In this document: piece after piece, positions 17,438 through 26,697 of the stretch
How positions within the stretch are numbered: the first letter of the stretch is position 1
Layout of the letters: every line of letters starts with the position of its first letter
Origin: Geobacter sp. UBA698
GTDB lineage: Bacteria > Desulfobacterota > Desulfuromonadia > Geobacterales > Pseudopelobacteraceae
Direction of reading: 5' to 3'
Assembly: GCA_002298925.1 (NCBI GenBank)
Contig: DBMM01000098.1
Span: 37,360 to 101,359, forward strand
Length of the DNA: 64,000 bases
The notes under the pieces: model-generated
Database searches by the model: none
Seen by the model: the letters and a program-made list of their open reading frames with translations, nothing else
Told to the model about the DNA's origin: nothing
Made by a program: the position numbers and the translations under genes

Positions 17438-18085
17438 TCACCGTGTCACCACCCCGGTTTCGGTCATGGCCAGACGTTCGGTCTGCTGTTCCAGTTCAGC
17501 TGTCATTTCCTTGCGGATTCTTTTGAGTTTGCGCAGGTAGCACTCTGCCTGGGGACCCTGACCGCAGTAAAATTTCTTGGCACGGTCGAGATTACCCTGT
17601 GCCATTTCAAGTTTGGAGTACAACTCGCGAACGGCCGCTTCGGCACATTTTTCGTCATTTTTCATGTCCTCGGGAGAGTAGCCATGGCTTCTGGCTCGAT
17701 AAGGCATCAGCTGCCAGACACCCAGGGCGCCCTTGGACGAAACGGATGCAGACGAAAGCTTGTGGCCGCCGGATTCAGCCAGGGCAATTTCTGCCAGGTC
17801 AAAGGGTAAAAAAGGTGTGCCGAGGGTCTTTGTGAAGCAGAGGGCGGCCAGTTGCCTGGCTCGTTCGGGGGTGGTGCAGCGCTGGAATGAAGCCTCGATG
17901 ACCGCTACCTGCCGTTTTCTATCATTCATGGAGGTGCCTTTCTCCAGAATGCTTTTTATCTCACGGTCAAGTGACGATTCGTTCGATACGGTGGCTGCCA
18001 TGGGTTGCTCAGCCTTCTTGAGGGGCGCGTTTTCACAGCCTGTCAGAAACAGCAGGCATAGGATGCTGATAGTAAATTTTCTCAT
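17438..18085 (-). CDS. Lytic-transglycosylase-like (SLT domain) lipoprotein
   Basis: 215-residue predicted lipoprotein. The ATG at 18085 begins MRKFTISILCLLFLTGC, a clean lipobox. The SLT-like core is IALAESGGHKLSSASVSSKGA followed by GVWQLMPYRARSHGY, so the catalytic Glu of the family is present. The C-terminal part is a charged coiled coil (YLRKLKRIRKEMTAELEQQTERL) with two Cys residues nearby. It is shorter than classic lytic transglycosylases. It has its own near-consensus promoter and a long structured leader, unlike its neighbours. Confidence 0.75.
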   Translation of the reverse strand: MRKFTISILCLLFLTGCENAPLKKAEQPMAATVSNESSLDREIKSILEKGTSMNDRKRQVAVIEASFQRCTTPERARQLAALCFTKTLGTPFLPFDLAEIALAESGGHKLSSASVSSKGALGVWQLMPYRARSHGYSPEDMKNDEKCAEAAVRELYSKLEMAQGNLDRAKKFYCGQGPQAECYLRKLKRIRKEMTAELEQQTERLAMTETGVVTR

Positions 18086-18201
18086 AATGGGTAAGGGTTC
18101 GGTTGTGTCGGCTTTGCCGGACCGGCGCAAGCGCCAGAAGGATATTCATCAGATAAAAATCCGGCTGATTACTCCTTTCAAAGGGGATACCCCAGAAATG
18201 C

Positions 18202-18227
18202 CAAAGTCCCGGAGGGCCGAGACTTTG
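18202..18227 (-). promoter_or_regulatory. Stem-loop in the leader of the SLT lipoprotein gene
   Basis: CAAAGTCTCGG pairs with CCGGGACTTTG across a 4-nt loop on the minus strand (11 positions, one mismatch). A second short stem (GGGGTATCCCC, then CCTTTGAAAGG) follows downstream. The leader from promoter to ATG is about 160 nt. I could not assign it to a known riboswitch class. Confidence 0.4.
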
Positions 18228-18251
18228 ATAGGGTCTTAAAGATTAAACGCT

Positions 18252-18280
18252 TTTATACAGCACAATGTAGGCAGTGTCAA
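18252..18280 (-). promoter_or_regulatory. Near-consensus sigma-70 promoter for the SLT lipoprotein
   Basis: On the minus strand, TTGACA (18280-18275), a 17-nt spacer, then TATAAA (18257-18252). This is the best sigma-70 match seen in the window. It lies in the gap downstream of cydB. Confidence 0.75.
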
Positions 18281-18323
18281 GCGATTGGAAGGTAATTGCT
18301 GTAAAAACAGCTGGTTATGCTTG

Positions 18324-19370
<1,047 letters not shown>

Positions 19371-19373
19371 GGG

Positions 19374-20720
19374 TCAGTTCCTCCCTTCGTTTTTGATGAA
19401 ACCGGACAGCTCGTGTTCCGGTCCTTTTCTGGCGAATTTGCTCAGCAGGTAGATATCGATCACCCCCAGTCCGCTGTAGAGCAGCGTGAAGCCGGCCAGG
19501 GATATGGCCACCTGGGCAGCGGAAACGTTCTTTGAAGCCGCATCGGCGGTTTTGAGCACGCCGTACACGATCCAGGGCTGGCGGCCGACCTCGGCCACGA
19601 TCCACCCCAGCTGGTTGGCGATGTATGGCAGCGGGATGGAGAAAATCAGAATGGACAGGAACAGGCGGCAGTTTTCCGGCTCTTTCCTGTGGGAGATGAT
19701 CACTGCCAGCAGGCAGGCCAGGATGAAGTAGGTGCCCAGACCGACCATGGCCCGGAAGCTGAGGAAAACCGGAAGAACCGGCGGCCGCAGCTCCTTGGGA
19801 ATATCCTTCAGTCCCTTGACCTCAGAGTCGGGATTGTGGAAGGCCAGTATGCTGACCATTTTGGGTACGCACAGGCGTTCGACGGCATTGCACTCGCGGC
19901 TTTCATCCGGCAGCAGCAGCAGGTTCATGCCAACGCCCTTTTGGGTTTCCCAGATCGACTCCATGGCTGCGAATTTGGCCGGCTGGGTGTTGGCGGTATT
20001 GACCGCGTGGACGTCTCCCAAAAAAGCAACCAGAAGCGACGAAATCAGTCCGAACAGGGCCGCCTGCTTGAAGGAACGCCGGAAGAAATCCAGTTCGTTC
20101 TTGCGCAGCAGGTGCCAGGCCGAGACCCCCATCACGAAGAAGGCTGCCACAGTGTAGCCGGACAGGATCTGGTGACCGAATTTGATCAGGCCGGTGGGGT
20201 TGGTGATCAGGGCCATGAAGTCCACCATTTCGGCCCGGTTGTTGCGCAGCACGAAACCGACCGGATGCTGCATCCAGCCGTTGGCCAACAGGATCCAGAG
20301 ACCGGAGAGATTGGTGGCAATGGCCACCAGCCAGATGGAAAGGGCGTGTACCCGCTTGGAAACCTTGTCCCAGCCAAAGATCCAGAGGCCGATAAAGACC
20401 GATTCCAGAAAGAAGGCCAGGGTGGCTTCGATGGCCAGCGGTGCGCCGAAAATGTCGCCCACATAGCGGGAGTACTCGGCCCAGTTCATGCCGAACTGAA
20501 ACTCCATGGTAATACCGGTGACCACTCCCAGGGCAAAGTTGATCAGGAACAGTTTGCCCCAGAATTTGGTCATGCGCAGCCACATCTCGTCACCGCTGAT
20601 GACGTAGCGGGTCTCCATCCAGGCAACCATTATCGAGATTCCCAGGGTGAGCGGCACAAAAATGAAATGAAACATGCAGGTAACGGCGAACTGCAGACGG
20701 CTGAGCGTCAGTGCATCCAT
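19374..20720 (-). CDS. cydA: Cytochrome bd ubiquinol oxidase subunit I
   Basis: 448-residue heme-bearing subunit with hemes b558, b595 and d. His18 (CMFHFIFVPLTLG) matches the heme b595 ligand, SAWHLLRKN and SFRAMVGLG match the b558 His and Met, and GWIVAEVGRQPWIVYG is the family signature. The length indicates the short Q-loop type. AAGGAGGAAGC precedes the ATG. The 143-nt gap to the upstream Rrf2 gene holds the promoter and a sequence resembling the Rrf2 operator half-site. Confidence 0.95.
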   Translation of the reverse strand: MDALTLSRLQFAVTCMFHFIFVPLTLGISIMVAWMETRYVISGDEMWLRMTKFWGKLFLINFALGVVTGITMEFQFGMNWAEYSRYVGDIFGAPLAIEATLAFFLESVFIGLWIFGWDKVSKRVHALSIWLVAIATNLSGLWILLANGWMQHPVGFVLRNNRAEMVDFMALITNPTGLIKFGHQILSGYTVAAFFVMGVSAWHLLRKNELDFFRRSFKQAALFGLISSLLVAFLGDVHAVNTANTQPAKFAAMESIWETQKGVGMNLLLLPDESRECNAVERLCVPKMVSILAFHNPDSEVKGLKDIPKELRPPVLPVFLSFRAMVGLGTYFILACLLAVIISHRKEPENCRLFLSILIFSIPLPYIANQLGWIVAEVGRQPWIVYGVLKTADAASKNVSAAQVAISLAGFTLLYSGLGVIDIYLLSKFARKGPEHELSGFIKNEGRN

Positions 20721-20804
20721 ACTAGCTTCCTCCTTGATTTACTTCTGGTATGCTGCCATACGTGAATAGAACTGTTTAATTACAGGGTTCTAATAGGATG
20801 GTTT

Positions 20805-20820
20805 TGGTCCTTTATTGGGG
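20805..20820 (-). promoter_or_regulatory. Possible Rrf2 operator half-site upstream of cydA
   Basis: On the minus strand CCCCAATAAAGGACCA resembles CCCCTAAAAAGACCA in the large inverted repeat before the Rrf2 gene. This suggests that the Rrf2 protein acts at both sites. Binding is inferred from sequence similarity only. Confidence 0.3.
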
Positions 20821-20863
20821 CAAATTTTTTTTGGGGTACCACGGCTGATTGTCAAAGACGCTA

Positions 20864-21271
20864 CTACTGCTTGCGGGCCAACTCCTCCAGAGTCACTCCG
20901 GCCAGAATGTCGCATATCTGGTGTTTGACCCGCATCCAGACCGGATGCACATTGCAGGTGACGCTCCGTTCGCATTCCCCGTTGCCGGTGACGCAACGAT
21001 TGGGCACGATCGGCCCTTCCACCGCTTCCACAACCTCCAGCAGGGTGATTTTGTCAGGCGAGCGCCCCAGCATGAACCCGCCGCCGGTGCCCCGGTATGA
21101 CCGGACCAAACCGATTTTGCTGAACTGCTGGAAGATCTTGGCCAGAAAGGTCTGGGGTACATTTACGGCTGCTGCGATGTCGCTCAGGAGGCAGACCTGG
21201 TCCGGCGGGCAGGAGGCCAGATAGACGATGCCGCGGATTGCATATTCACCTTTGCGAGTCAGTTCCATCAT
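20864..21271 (-). CDS. Rrf2-family transcriptional regulator, probable Fe-S sensor
   Basis: 135-residue winged-helix regulator. The N terminus MELTRKGEYAIRGIVYLA and the recognition helix region VPQTFLAKIFQQFSKIGLVRSYRG match Rrf2. Three cysteines, Cys93, Cys100 and Cys106 (C-x6-C-x5-C), are spaced as in IscR/NsrR/RsrR proteins that bind a 2Fe-2S cluster. It lies just upstream of cydAB on the same strand, so regulation of the oxidase by oxygen, nitric oxide or redox state is a reasonable inference. The ATG follows directly on a perfect 20-bp inverted repeat. Confidence 0.88.
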   Translation of the reverse strand: MMELTRKGEYAIRGIVYLASCPPDQVCLLSDIAAAVNVPQTFLAKIFQQFSKIGLVRSYRGTGGGFMLGRSPDKITLLEVVEAVEGPIVPNRCVTGNGECERSVTCNVHPVWMRVKHQICDILAGVTLEELARKQ

Positions 21272-21318
21272 GTAAAAACCCCTAAAAAGACCATTTGTGT
21301 CTTTTTAGGGGTTTTTAC
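21272..21318 (-). promoter_or_regulatory. Perfect 20-bp inverted repeat abutting the Rrf2 start codon
   Basis: GTAAAAACCCCTAAAAAGAC (21272-21291) is exactly mirrored at 21299-21318 across a 7-nt loop. The 3' arm contains the AGGGG that would be the Rrf2 ribosome site and ends at the ATG. It has terminator-like composition for the upstream tatC transcript, but its position also suits an autoregulatory operator or a translational switch. Confidence 0.8.
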
Positions 21319-21378
21319 GCATAAAGTCAACAAGAAACTTACAGCGGGGGTCTGGGGAAATGCCGTTGATCTCTGATG

Positions 21379-22224
21379 TCAGGTGGTCTGGAGTGTCTGC
21401 TCGGCGGGTGGCTTCTTTTTGCCGAAAATCAGGGCCACCCAGACGCTGATCTCGTACATCAGGTACAGCGGAACCATGATGACGAACATGGTGATCAGAT
21501 CGGCGTGAAAGGCGGCGATGATCGAGCTGGCCAGCAGGGCGTACTTGCGCTTGGGGGCCAGCAGCTGGTAGCTGACGATACCGAAACGGGCCAGCAGCAG
21601 GGTCAGGACCGGCAGTTCAAAGATCAGGCCGAACACCAGAATCAGCCGCAGGCAGAAGTTGACATAGGCACTGATGTTGAACCAGCTCTGCAGCCCCTCG
21701 GCCTCGTAGGAGAGTGAAAAGTTGATGATGACCGGCCAGATCACTATCAGGAAAAAAAGGGCCCCGACACAGAAGGTGATGGTGGCGGCGGTAATGAAGG
21801 GCACCACCATTCTCCGCTCCTTGCGGGTCAGGCCGGGGGCGATGAACTGCCAGAGCTGGTGGAAAACGATCGGCAGCACCAGGATGAACCCGGCCAGCAT
21901 GGAGATCTTGCACTGGATAAAGAATGGCTCCAGCGGAGCGCTGTAGTTGAGGGTATGCTTCTTCTCGGGAGCGGTGATCTCCTGCTCCAGCTTGTAGCGG
22001 CTGTACAGTGACGGTGCCAGTTCCTTGACCTTGCTGTAGGCCTGTTTCTTGATGTCGGTCAGGTAGGTGTGGCCGGTGAGTGGTTTCTCGACAAAATTGA
22101 GAATGGCGCCGGAGAAATTCCAGGCGACACCCATGCCGATAACCACGGCAATGACGATCACCATCAGGCGTTTGCGAAGCTCGACCAGGTGCTCAATAAA
22201 GGGGAGTACTTTTTCTTCGGACAT
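21379..22224 (-). CDS. tatC: Sec-independent protein translocase TatC
   Basis: 281-residue six-helix inner-membrane protein, the receptor for twin-arginine signal peptides. Diagnostic pieces are the N terminus PFIEHLVELRKRLM and the LTRKERRM / LRLILVFGLIFELPVL blocks. A loop of about 60 residues between TM1 and TM2 (LTGHTYLTDIKKQAYSKVKE...) is longer than in E. coli, as in other deltaproteobacterial TatC proteins. No tatA or tatB is adjacent. The gene is divergent from the ATPase operon across a 181-nt gap. Confidence 0.95.
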   Translation of the reverse strand: MSEEKVLPFIEHLVELRKRLMVIVIAVVIGMGVAWNFSGAILNFVEKPLTGHTYLTDIKKQAYSKVKELAPSLYSRYKLEQEITAPEKKHTLNYSAPLEPFFIQCKISMLAGFILVLPIVFHQLWQFIAPGLTRKERRMVVPFITAATITFCVGALFFLIVIWPVIINFSLSYEAEGLQSWFNISAYVNFCLRLILVFGLIFELPVLTLLLARFGIVSYQLLAPKRKYALLASSIIAAFHADLITMFVIMVPLYLMYEISVWVALIFGKKKPPAEQTLQTT

Positions 22225-22405
22225 GCCTCTTACCTACCACAGCGGCGCGGCAAAGTGCAACCGCTTTCAGGCTTCCCGCCAGGGGCCGGATCGGTGACGC
22301 AGAAAAAATGCCGGCCGGCGTGTGGTTTGTGGAAAGTTTGATAGAATTTAACAGTATGGAATGCGCAGTCACGTCTGCTGACCCAGCCAGCGGGGAATCG
22401 TCGCC

Positions 22406-22750
22406 ATGAAAGAAGGACTGCTGTCCGAAATACTGGAAATGGAGCGTGACATCCGCCAGCGGATCTCCGCACTGGAACAGCAGCTGCAGACAGCGTTTGA
22501 CTCCCTCCGGCTGCAGCTGGAGCAGGAACTGCAGCAGGAGCAGGCGCGCTGTGACGCCGACTGCAGTCGTTCGGTCGCAGAGGCCATGACCGCGGCCCAG
22601 CGGGAAGCGGACGCCCTGCTGGCCGAAGCCTCCGCCTATGCCGCCTGGATCGACTCCCTCGCTGATCCGGAACTAGACCCGATCATCGCTCGCTATCTTG
22701 AAAGCCTGTGCCCGGAGGTTGGCCATGATTGCCCGGATGAGCAAGCTTGA
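22406..22750 (+). CDS. V/A-type ATPase peripheral-stalk coiled-coil subunit (H/G-like)
   Basis: 114-residue protein, almost all predicted coiled coil (LSEILEMERDIRQRISALEQQLQ...LEQELQQEQARCDADCSRSVAEA). Its position as first gene of the operon and its composition match the AhaH/NtpF-type subunit that pairs with subunit E in the peripheral stalk. Sequence alone does not prove the identity. It overlaps the next gene by 26 nt. Confidence 0.7.
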   Translation: MKEGLLSEILEMERDIRQRISALEQQLQTAFDSLRLQLEQELQQEQARCDADCSRSVAEAMTAAQREADALLAEASAYAAWIDSLADPELDPIIARYLESLCPEVGHDCPDEQA

Positions 22751-24599
22751 GATAGCCGGCCCCAAGGAGCGGCTGCTCGAGGTGCTGGACGTCATCCGGG
22801 AGCTGGGGGTTTTCCAGCCGGAGCCGGAGGTGGGCTACTTTGTCGCAGCGGAGCGGCAGGGAGACATTCACCTGCTGATACCGGATCAGGGCACCATGGC
22901 CGAACGGCTGTTCCTCGAGAACCTGCGACGCATGACCTGCAGGATCATCGAACTGCTGCCGGCGGTGGAGACACGCGCCAGTCTGCTCGACCCGCTTCCG
23001 CTGCTGGACACCATCGCCTCGGTGGCGGAACGTCATCTAGCGCTCTGCCGCGACCTTGACGCACAACGCACGGCCCGGCTGAGCGAGATTAACGAGCTGG
23101 CCCGCTGCGCCGCCCTGCTCGGGGCGATCGAGACGCTGGTGGGGGATCTGGAACCCCATGGCAGTCTGGAATTCATCGGCGTCACCCTGCGGGATTCACA
23201 GCAGGTGGAACGTCTGCGGGAGGGGCTTACCCGTCTCACCGGCGGGGATTTTACCCTTTCGACCAGCATTGCCGCCGACGGCGCTCTGATCGGACTGATC
23301 GCCACTCCGGCGGCAGGCAGCCGCCGGATTCGCCAGGCGCTCAATGAGGAGCAGTTCCCGGAGCTCCCCTTTCCGCCGGCCTTGCGTGATCTGCCCTTTC
23401 CGGAACGGATCCGTCTGGCGAGGGAGCGCATCGCAGTCGCCGACCGGGAACTGGCTGAGCTCGATCTGCGTCGCGAGATCTTTGCCCGGCGCTGGCTGCC
23501 GTTCTATCGGCGCATCGACCAGTGGCTCGCCGAGCGTCTGGCGCTGTTCTCCACCAGCAGTGTGGTGCATGAGACCGGCATGTGTTTCGTCATCCTCGGC
23601 TGGGCTCCCAGCGATGCGACCGCCGGCCTTGCCCGGCAGCTGAACGGGCGCTTCAGGGGCGAGGTGGCCGTGGATGAGTTGCAACTGCTGGAGCAGGATC
23701 TGGGTCGGGTGCCGGTTGCCCTGCGGAACCCTCCCTATCTGCGGCCATTCGAGCTGTTTACCCGCCTGCTGCCGCTTCCCCGCTATTCTTCCTGGGATCC
23801 GACCCCCTTCATCGGCCTCTTCTTCCCGATCTTCTTCGGCATGATGCTGGGGGATGCCGGCCACGGGCTGGTGCTGGTGATCGTAGCCCTGCTGGTGATG
23901 CGCCGCCGCAGGAGTGGCATGCTGACCGACGCAGCCAGGATCCTGCTGGTCTCGGCCGGTTTTGCGGTCCTGTTCGGCATCCTGTTCGGCGAATTCTTCG
24001 GTGAGGCGGGGGGGCACATGCTGCCGATCACCCCGCTGCTGCCGGAGCGGAGCAGCGCCATCATGCCGCTCTTGATGTTCTCCATGGCCCTTGGGGTGTT
24101 CCACGTGCTGCTCGGCCTGCTGATCGGGCTGATCACCGCCCTGCAACGGCATGAACGGCGCGATGCCGCCGGCCGGATCGTCACCATCTGTTTGCTGCTC
24201 TGTCTGGCGGCCCTGGCCGCATCACTGATCGCGCCCGCTCCCTGGCTGCGCAGCACTCCCTTCCTGGTGGCGGCCGGAATCCTGATTCCCTTTCTGTTCC
24301 TGTCGGGCGGTCTGCTGGCGCCCCTGGAACTGGTGAAGCAGATCGGCAACATCGTCTCCTATGCCAGGATCATGGCCATCGGCCTCAGTTCGGCGCTGTT
24401 GGCCAACGTCGCCAACCATCTGGCGGGACTGTCCGGCGATGTCGTCCTCGGCGCGCTGGCGGCCATCGTGCTGCATGCGGTGGCCATCGTCCTGGGGACA
24501 TTCGCACCCGCCATACACGCCCTGCGGCTTCATTTCGTGGAATTCTTCAGCAAATTCGTCGAAGCGGGCGGCCGGAGGTTTGAACCGTTGCACAAATGA
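22725..24599 (+). CDS. ntpI: V/A-type ATPase membrane subunit I
   Basis: 624-residue stator subunit forming the ion half-channels next to the c ring. The N-terminal ~340 residues are soluble and helical. The membrane domain begins near SSWDPTPFIGLFFPIFFGMMLGDAGHG, followed by about seven hydrophobic helices and the conserved LELVKQIGNIVSYARIMAIGLSS. I start at ATG 22725 (MIARMSKLEIAG) with CGGAGG upstream; it overlaps the previous gene. Confidence 0.93.
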   Translation: MIARMSKLEIAGPKERLLEVLDVIRELGVFQPEPEVGYFVAAERQGDIHLLIPDQGTMAERLFLENLRRMTCRIIELLPAVETRASLLDPLPLLDTIASVAERHLALCRDLDAQRTARLSEINELARCAALLGAIETLVGDLEPHGSLEFIGVTLRDSQQVERLREGLTRLTGGDFTLSTSIAADGALIGLIATPAAGSRRIRQALNEEQFPELPFPPALRDLPFPERIRLARERIAVADRELAELDLRREIFARRWLPFYRRIDQWLAERLALFSTSSVVHETGMCFVILGWAPSDATAGLARQLNGRFRGEVAVDELQLLEQDLGRVPVALRNPPYLRPFELFTRLLPLPRYSSWDPTPFIGLFFPIFFGMMLGDAGHGLVLVIVALLVMRRRRSGMLTDAARILLVSAGFAVLFGILFGEFFGEAGGHMLPITPLLPERSSAIMPLLMFSMALGVFHVLLGLLIGLITALQRHERRDAAGRIVTICLLLCLAALAASLIAPAPWLRSTPFLVAAGILIPFLFLSGGLLAPLELVKQIGNIVSYARIMAIGLSSALLANVANHLAGLSGDVVLGALAAIVLHAVAIVLGTFAPAIHALRLHFVEFFSKFVEAGGRRFEPLHK

Positions 24600-24643
24600 A
24601 ACGGGGGCGGTCGTCAATCACCCCGTCACCAAGGAGGCAGACC

Positions 24644-24856
24644 ATGGAAAAGGCACTGATCTGTTTTGCCGCGGCACTGGCCATCGGGCTGTGCGCCATT
24701 GCCACCGGATGGGCCCAGTCGCGGATCGGCGCCGCAGGCGCTGGCACCATTGCCGAGCGCCCGGAAATGACCGGTACAATCATCATCATGCTGGCTATCC
24801 CGGAAACGATGGTCATCCTCGGCTTCGTGGTGGCCGCCATGATCCTGTACAAGTGA
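24644..24856 (+). CDS. ntpK: V/A-type ATPase proteolipid subunit K (c ring)
   Basis: 70-residue two-helix proteolipid with AAGGAGG before the ATG. The ion-carrying carboxylate is Glu in LAIPETMVILGF (helix 2). A Gln in helix 1 (GWAQSRIG) lies 15 residues before the RPE loop, which aligns with Gln32 of the Ilyobacter sodium c ring, and the Glu is followed by Thr as in sodium-binding ES/ET motifs. Sodium specificity is therefore possible, but is inference. It is a two-helix form rather than the four-helix NtpK of Enterococcus. Confidence 0.9.
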   Translation: MEKALICFAAALAIGLCAIATGWAQSRIGAAGAGTIAERPEMTGTIIIMLAIPETMVILGFVVAAMILYK

Positions 24857-24863
24857 GCCGGCC

Positions 24864-25430
24864 ATGGGACAGCGTGAGCTGCTGGAGACCCTCCGTCGGG
24901 AGGGAGATGAGCAGGCCGCCGCCCTGCGGCAGGCGGCCGGGCAGCAGTCGCAACAGTTGCGGGACGAGGCTAGGGAGAAACTGCGGGAGCTGAAGTCGGA
25001 GCAGGAAGAACGACGGAAACAGCTCTGCCTGGCTTGCCGGCGGGACGTGCTGGCCGAGGCGCAGCGTGAGGCGGCGCTGGTGCGGTTGCGGAAGGAGCAC
25101 GACCTGGCGCTGCGGCTGCGGCAGCGGGCCGCAGCCGGTCTGGAAGGCTTGCGCCGCGGGGGGGGTGACACTCTGTTTGACCGTCTGGCAGCGGAACTGC
25201 CCCGTGAGGCCTGGGGCGCTGTTCGGGTCAATCCGCTGGACGCAACCCTGGCCGTGAGCCGTTTTCCAGGGGTTGCTGTCCAGGCCGACGATACTGTCAG
25301 GGGCGGTCTGGCGGTCGTGACCGCCGACGGCGATTTCAGCGTGGTCAACACCCTGGAAGCGCGCCTGGAGCGGAGCTGGCCCGAACTGCTGCCGCGGATC
25401 ATGGCTGAAGTACGGGGCAGGCGGCCGTGA
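24864..25430 (+). CDS. ntpE: V/A-type ATPase subunit E (peripheral stalk)
   Basis: 188-residue subunit: a long N-terminal Arg/Glu/Gln-rich helix (about 1-95) and a C-terminal globular part with VRGGLAVVTADGDFSVVNTLEARLERSWPELLPRI, typical of subunit E. It lies 7 nt after subunit K and overlaps subunit C by 4 nt. Confidence 0.85.
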   Translation: MGQRELLETLRREGDEQAAALRQAAGQQSQQLRDEAREKLRELKSEQEERRKQLCLACRRDVLAEAQREAALVRLRKEHDLALRLRQRAAAGLEGLRRGGGDTLFDRLAAELPREAWGAVRVNPLDATLAVSRFPGVAVQADDTVRGGLAVVTADGDFSVVNTLEARLERSWPELLPRIMAEVRGRRP

Positions 25431-26383
25431 GGGCCCTGCTGCGCACAGCATCCGAAGGGGTGCCCGACGATTGTCTCGCTGCCCGCATCAGAGGGCGCCG
25501 CTCGTTTCTGGTCAGCGACTGGGAACGACTGGAACAACTGCCCGAGCCGCTGGACGGACTCGGCCTCGCCCCCTGGCGCAGCGGCTTCCAGGGTAAGGGG
25601 GAAGAGTGGCCGCGCCGGGCGCTGCAGCATGAGTACGTCCGTCTCTTCAGCTGGATGGGGGAGCCGCTGCGTCGGCTGCTGGCGCCCTTGTTCTGGCTGG
25701 AGGAGGTGCGGACGATCGGCATCTGCCTGCGCAGTTGTGCCGGCGGCAGTCAGGGCAATCAGGATCTCCTGCGCTGGAGTCTGCTTGACAGCCCGCTGCG
25801 CACCCTGCTCGACGCACCGGCCGGTATCACGGCGACTGTCGATCGGTTGAGCGCTCTGCTCGTCCCCTATCATGCCGCCTTCAAGCGTCTGCCGGCCATA
25901 TACCGGGCTGGTGGAACAGTCGCCCTGGAGGCCGCCCTGTGGGACATCTCAGTGCAGTGCCGTCGCAGAGACCGCCATCCGGTGGTGGAACGCTGCCTGG
26001 CCCTGTTGATCGACGGCGCCAATCTGACGGCCATCGCCAAGGCGCTGCGCTGGAAGCTGGCCGACCCGCCCCTGCTGCGGGCGGGGGGCAGCCTGCGCTG
26101 TTCGCTGCTGCGGGAACTGGCGGCCAGGGGGGACCGGGCCGGCCTGGCACGCTTGGCCGCCGGGCTGGGGGGAGCCGGCCGGGAAGGGGACCCGGACGAG
26201 CTGGAACGGACGGTCGCCACGGCCCGTCACATTGTGCTGACCCGTCTGGCACGGGAAGCGGACGGTATCGGCGCGATCATCGGTTATCTGTGGCGCTGCA
26301 GCAGCGAGGCCGCCGCCATCGGACTGCTCTTGCGGCAGAAAATCGCCGGCAGCGAGCTGGTTGCCAGGGAGATCGGAGCATGA
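25427..26383 (+). CDS. ntpC: V/A-type ATPase subunit C (d-like)
   Basis: 318-residue helical subunit linking the central rotor to the c ring, of the V0 d / A-type C family. It is weakly conserved; the placement between E and F and the size support the call, as does the helical sequence YVRLFSWMGEPLRRLLAPLFWLEEVRTIG. It overlaps E by 4 nt and F by 4 nt. Confidence 0.8.
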   Translation: MRALLRTASEGVPDDCLAARIRGRRSFLVSDWERLEQLPEPLDGLGLAPWRSGFQGKGEEWPRRALQHEYVRLFSWMGEPLRRLLAPLFWLEEVRTIGICLRSCAGGSQGNQDLLRWSLLDSPLRTLLDAPAGITATVDRLSALLVPYHAAFKRLPAIYRAGGTVALEAALWDISVQCRRRDRHPVVERCLALLIDGANLTAIAKALRWKLADPPLLRAGGSLRCSLLRELAARGDRAGLARLAAGLGGAGREGDPDELERTVATARHIVLTRLAREADGIGAIIGYLWRCSSEAAAIGLLLRQKIAGSELVAREIGA

Positions 26384-26697
26384 GGAAAATCGTCGCCATA
26401 ACCGCCGCGGATGCCGCTAACGGCTTTGCCTGCTGCGGTGCCGTGCAGCAGGCGGTCGCACCGGGCGAGGCGACCCAGGTGCTGACGCGTCTCCTGGCCG
26501 ATCCGGATAGCGGAGTGGTGATACTGGACGAACGCCTGGTGGCCGAGGTGGGTGAAGAGCGTCTGCGGGCCATCGAGCAGCGCTGGCCGGGGGTGCTGGT
26601 GATCCTGCCGGCCCCCGTAGCGGGCGCCCTGGAGGAGGATTACGCCGCGCGCCTGATCCGGCGGGCCGTCGGCTATCATGTCAGGGTACGGCTGTGA
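26380..26697 (+). CDS. ntpG: V/A-type ATPase subunit F
   Basis: 105-residue Rossmann-like rotor-shaft subunit. The pattern MRKIVAITAADAANGFACCG, then SGVVILDERLVAEVGEERL and PGVLVILPAPVAG, matches archaeal/bacterial subunit F (NtpG in Enterococcus nomenclature). It overlaps both neighbours by 4 nt. Confidence 0.85.
   Translation: MRKIVAITAADAANGFACCGAVQQAVAPGEATQVLTRLLADPDSGVVILDERLVAEVGEERLRAIEQRWPGVLVILPAPVAGALEEDYAARLIRRAVGYHVRVRL

Noticed and set aside
17072..17809. Plus-strand frame antisense to the SLT lipoprotein
   Set aside because: It covers the antisense of a recognisable gene, has no domain and no convincing start.
18130..18280. c-di-AMP (ydaO) riboswitch upstream of the SLT lipoprotein
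   Set aside because: The opening GCGTTTAATCT is suggestive, but the conserved GGGGA-CCA and CAGCTAACCTCG blocks are missing.
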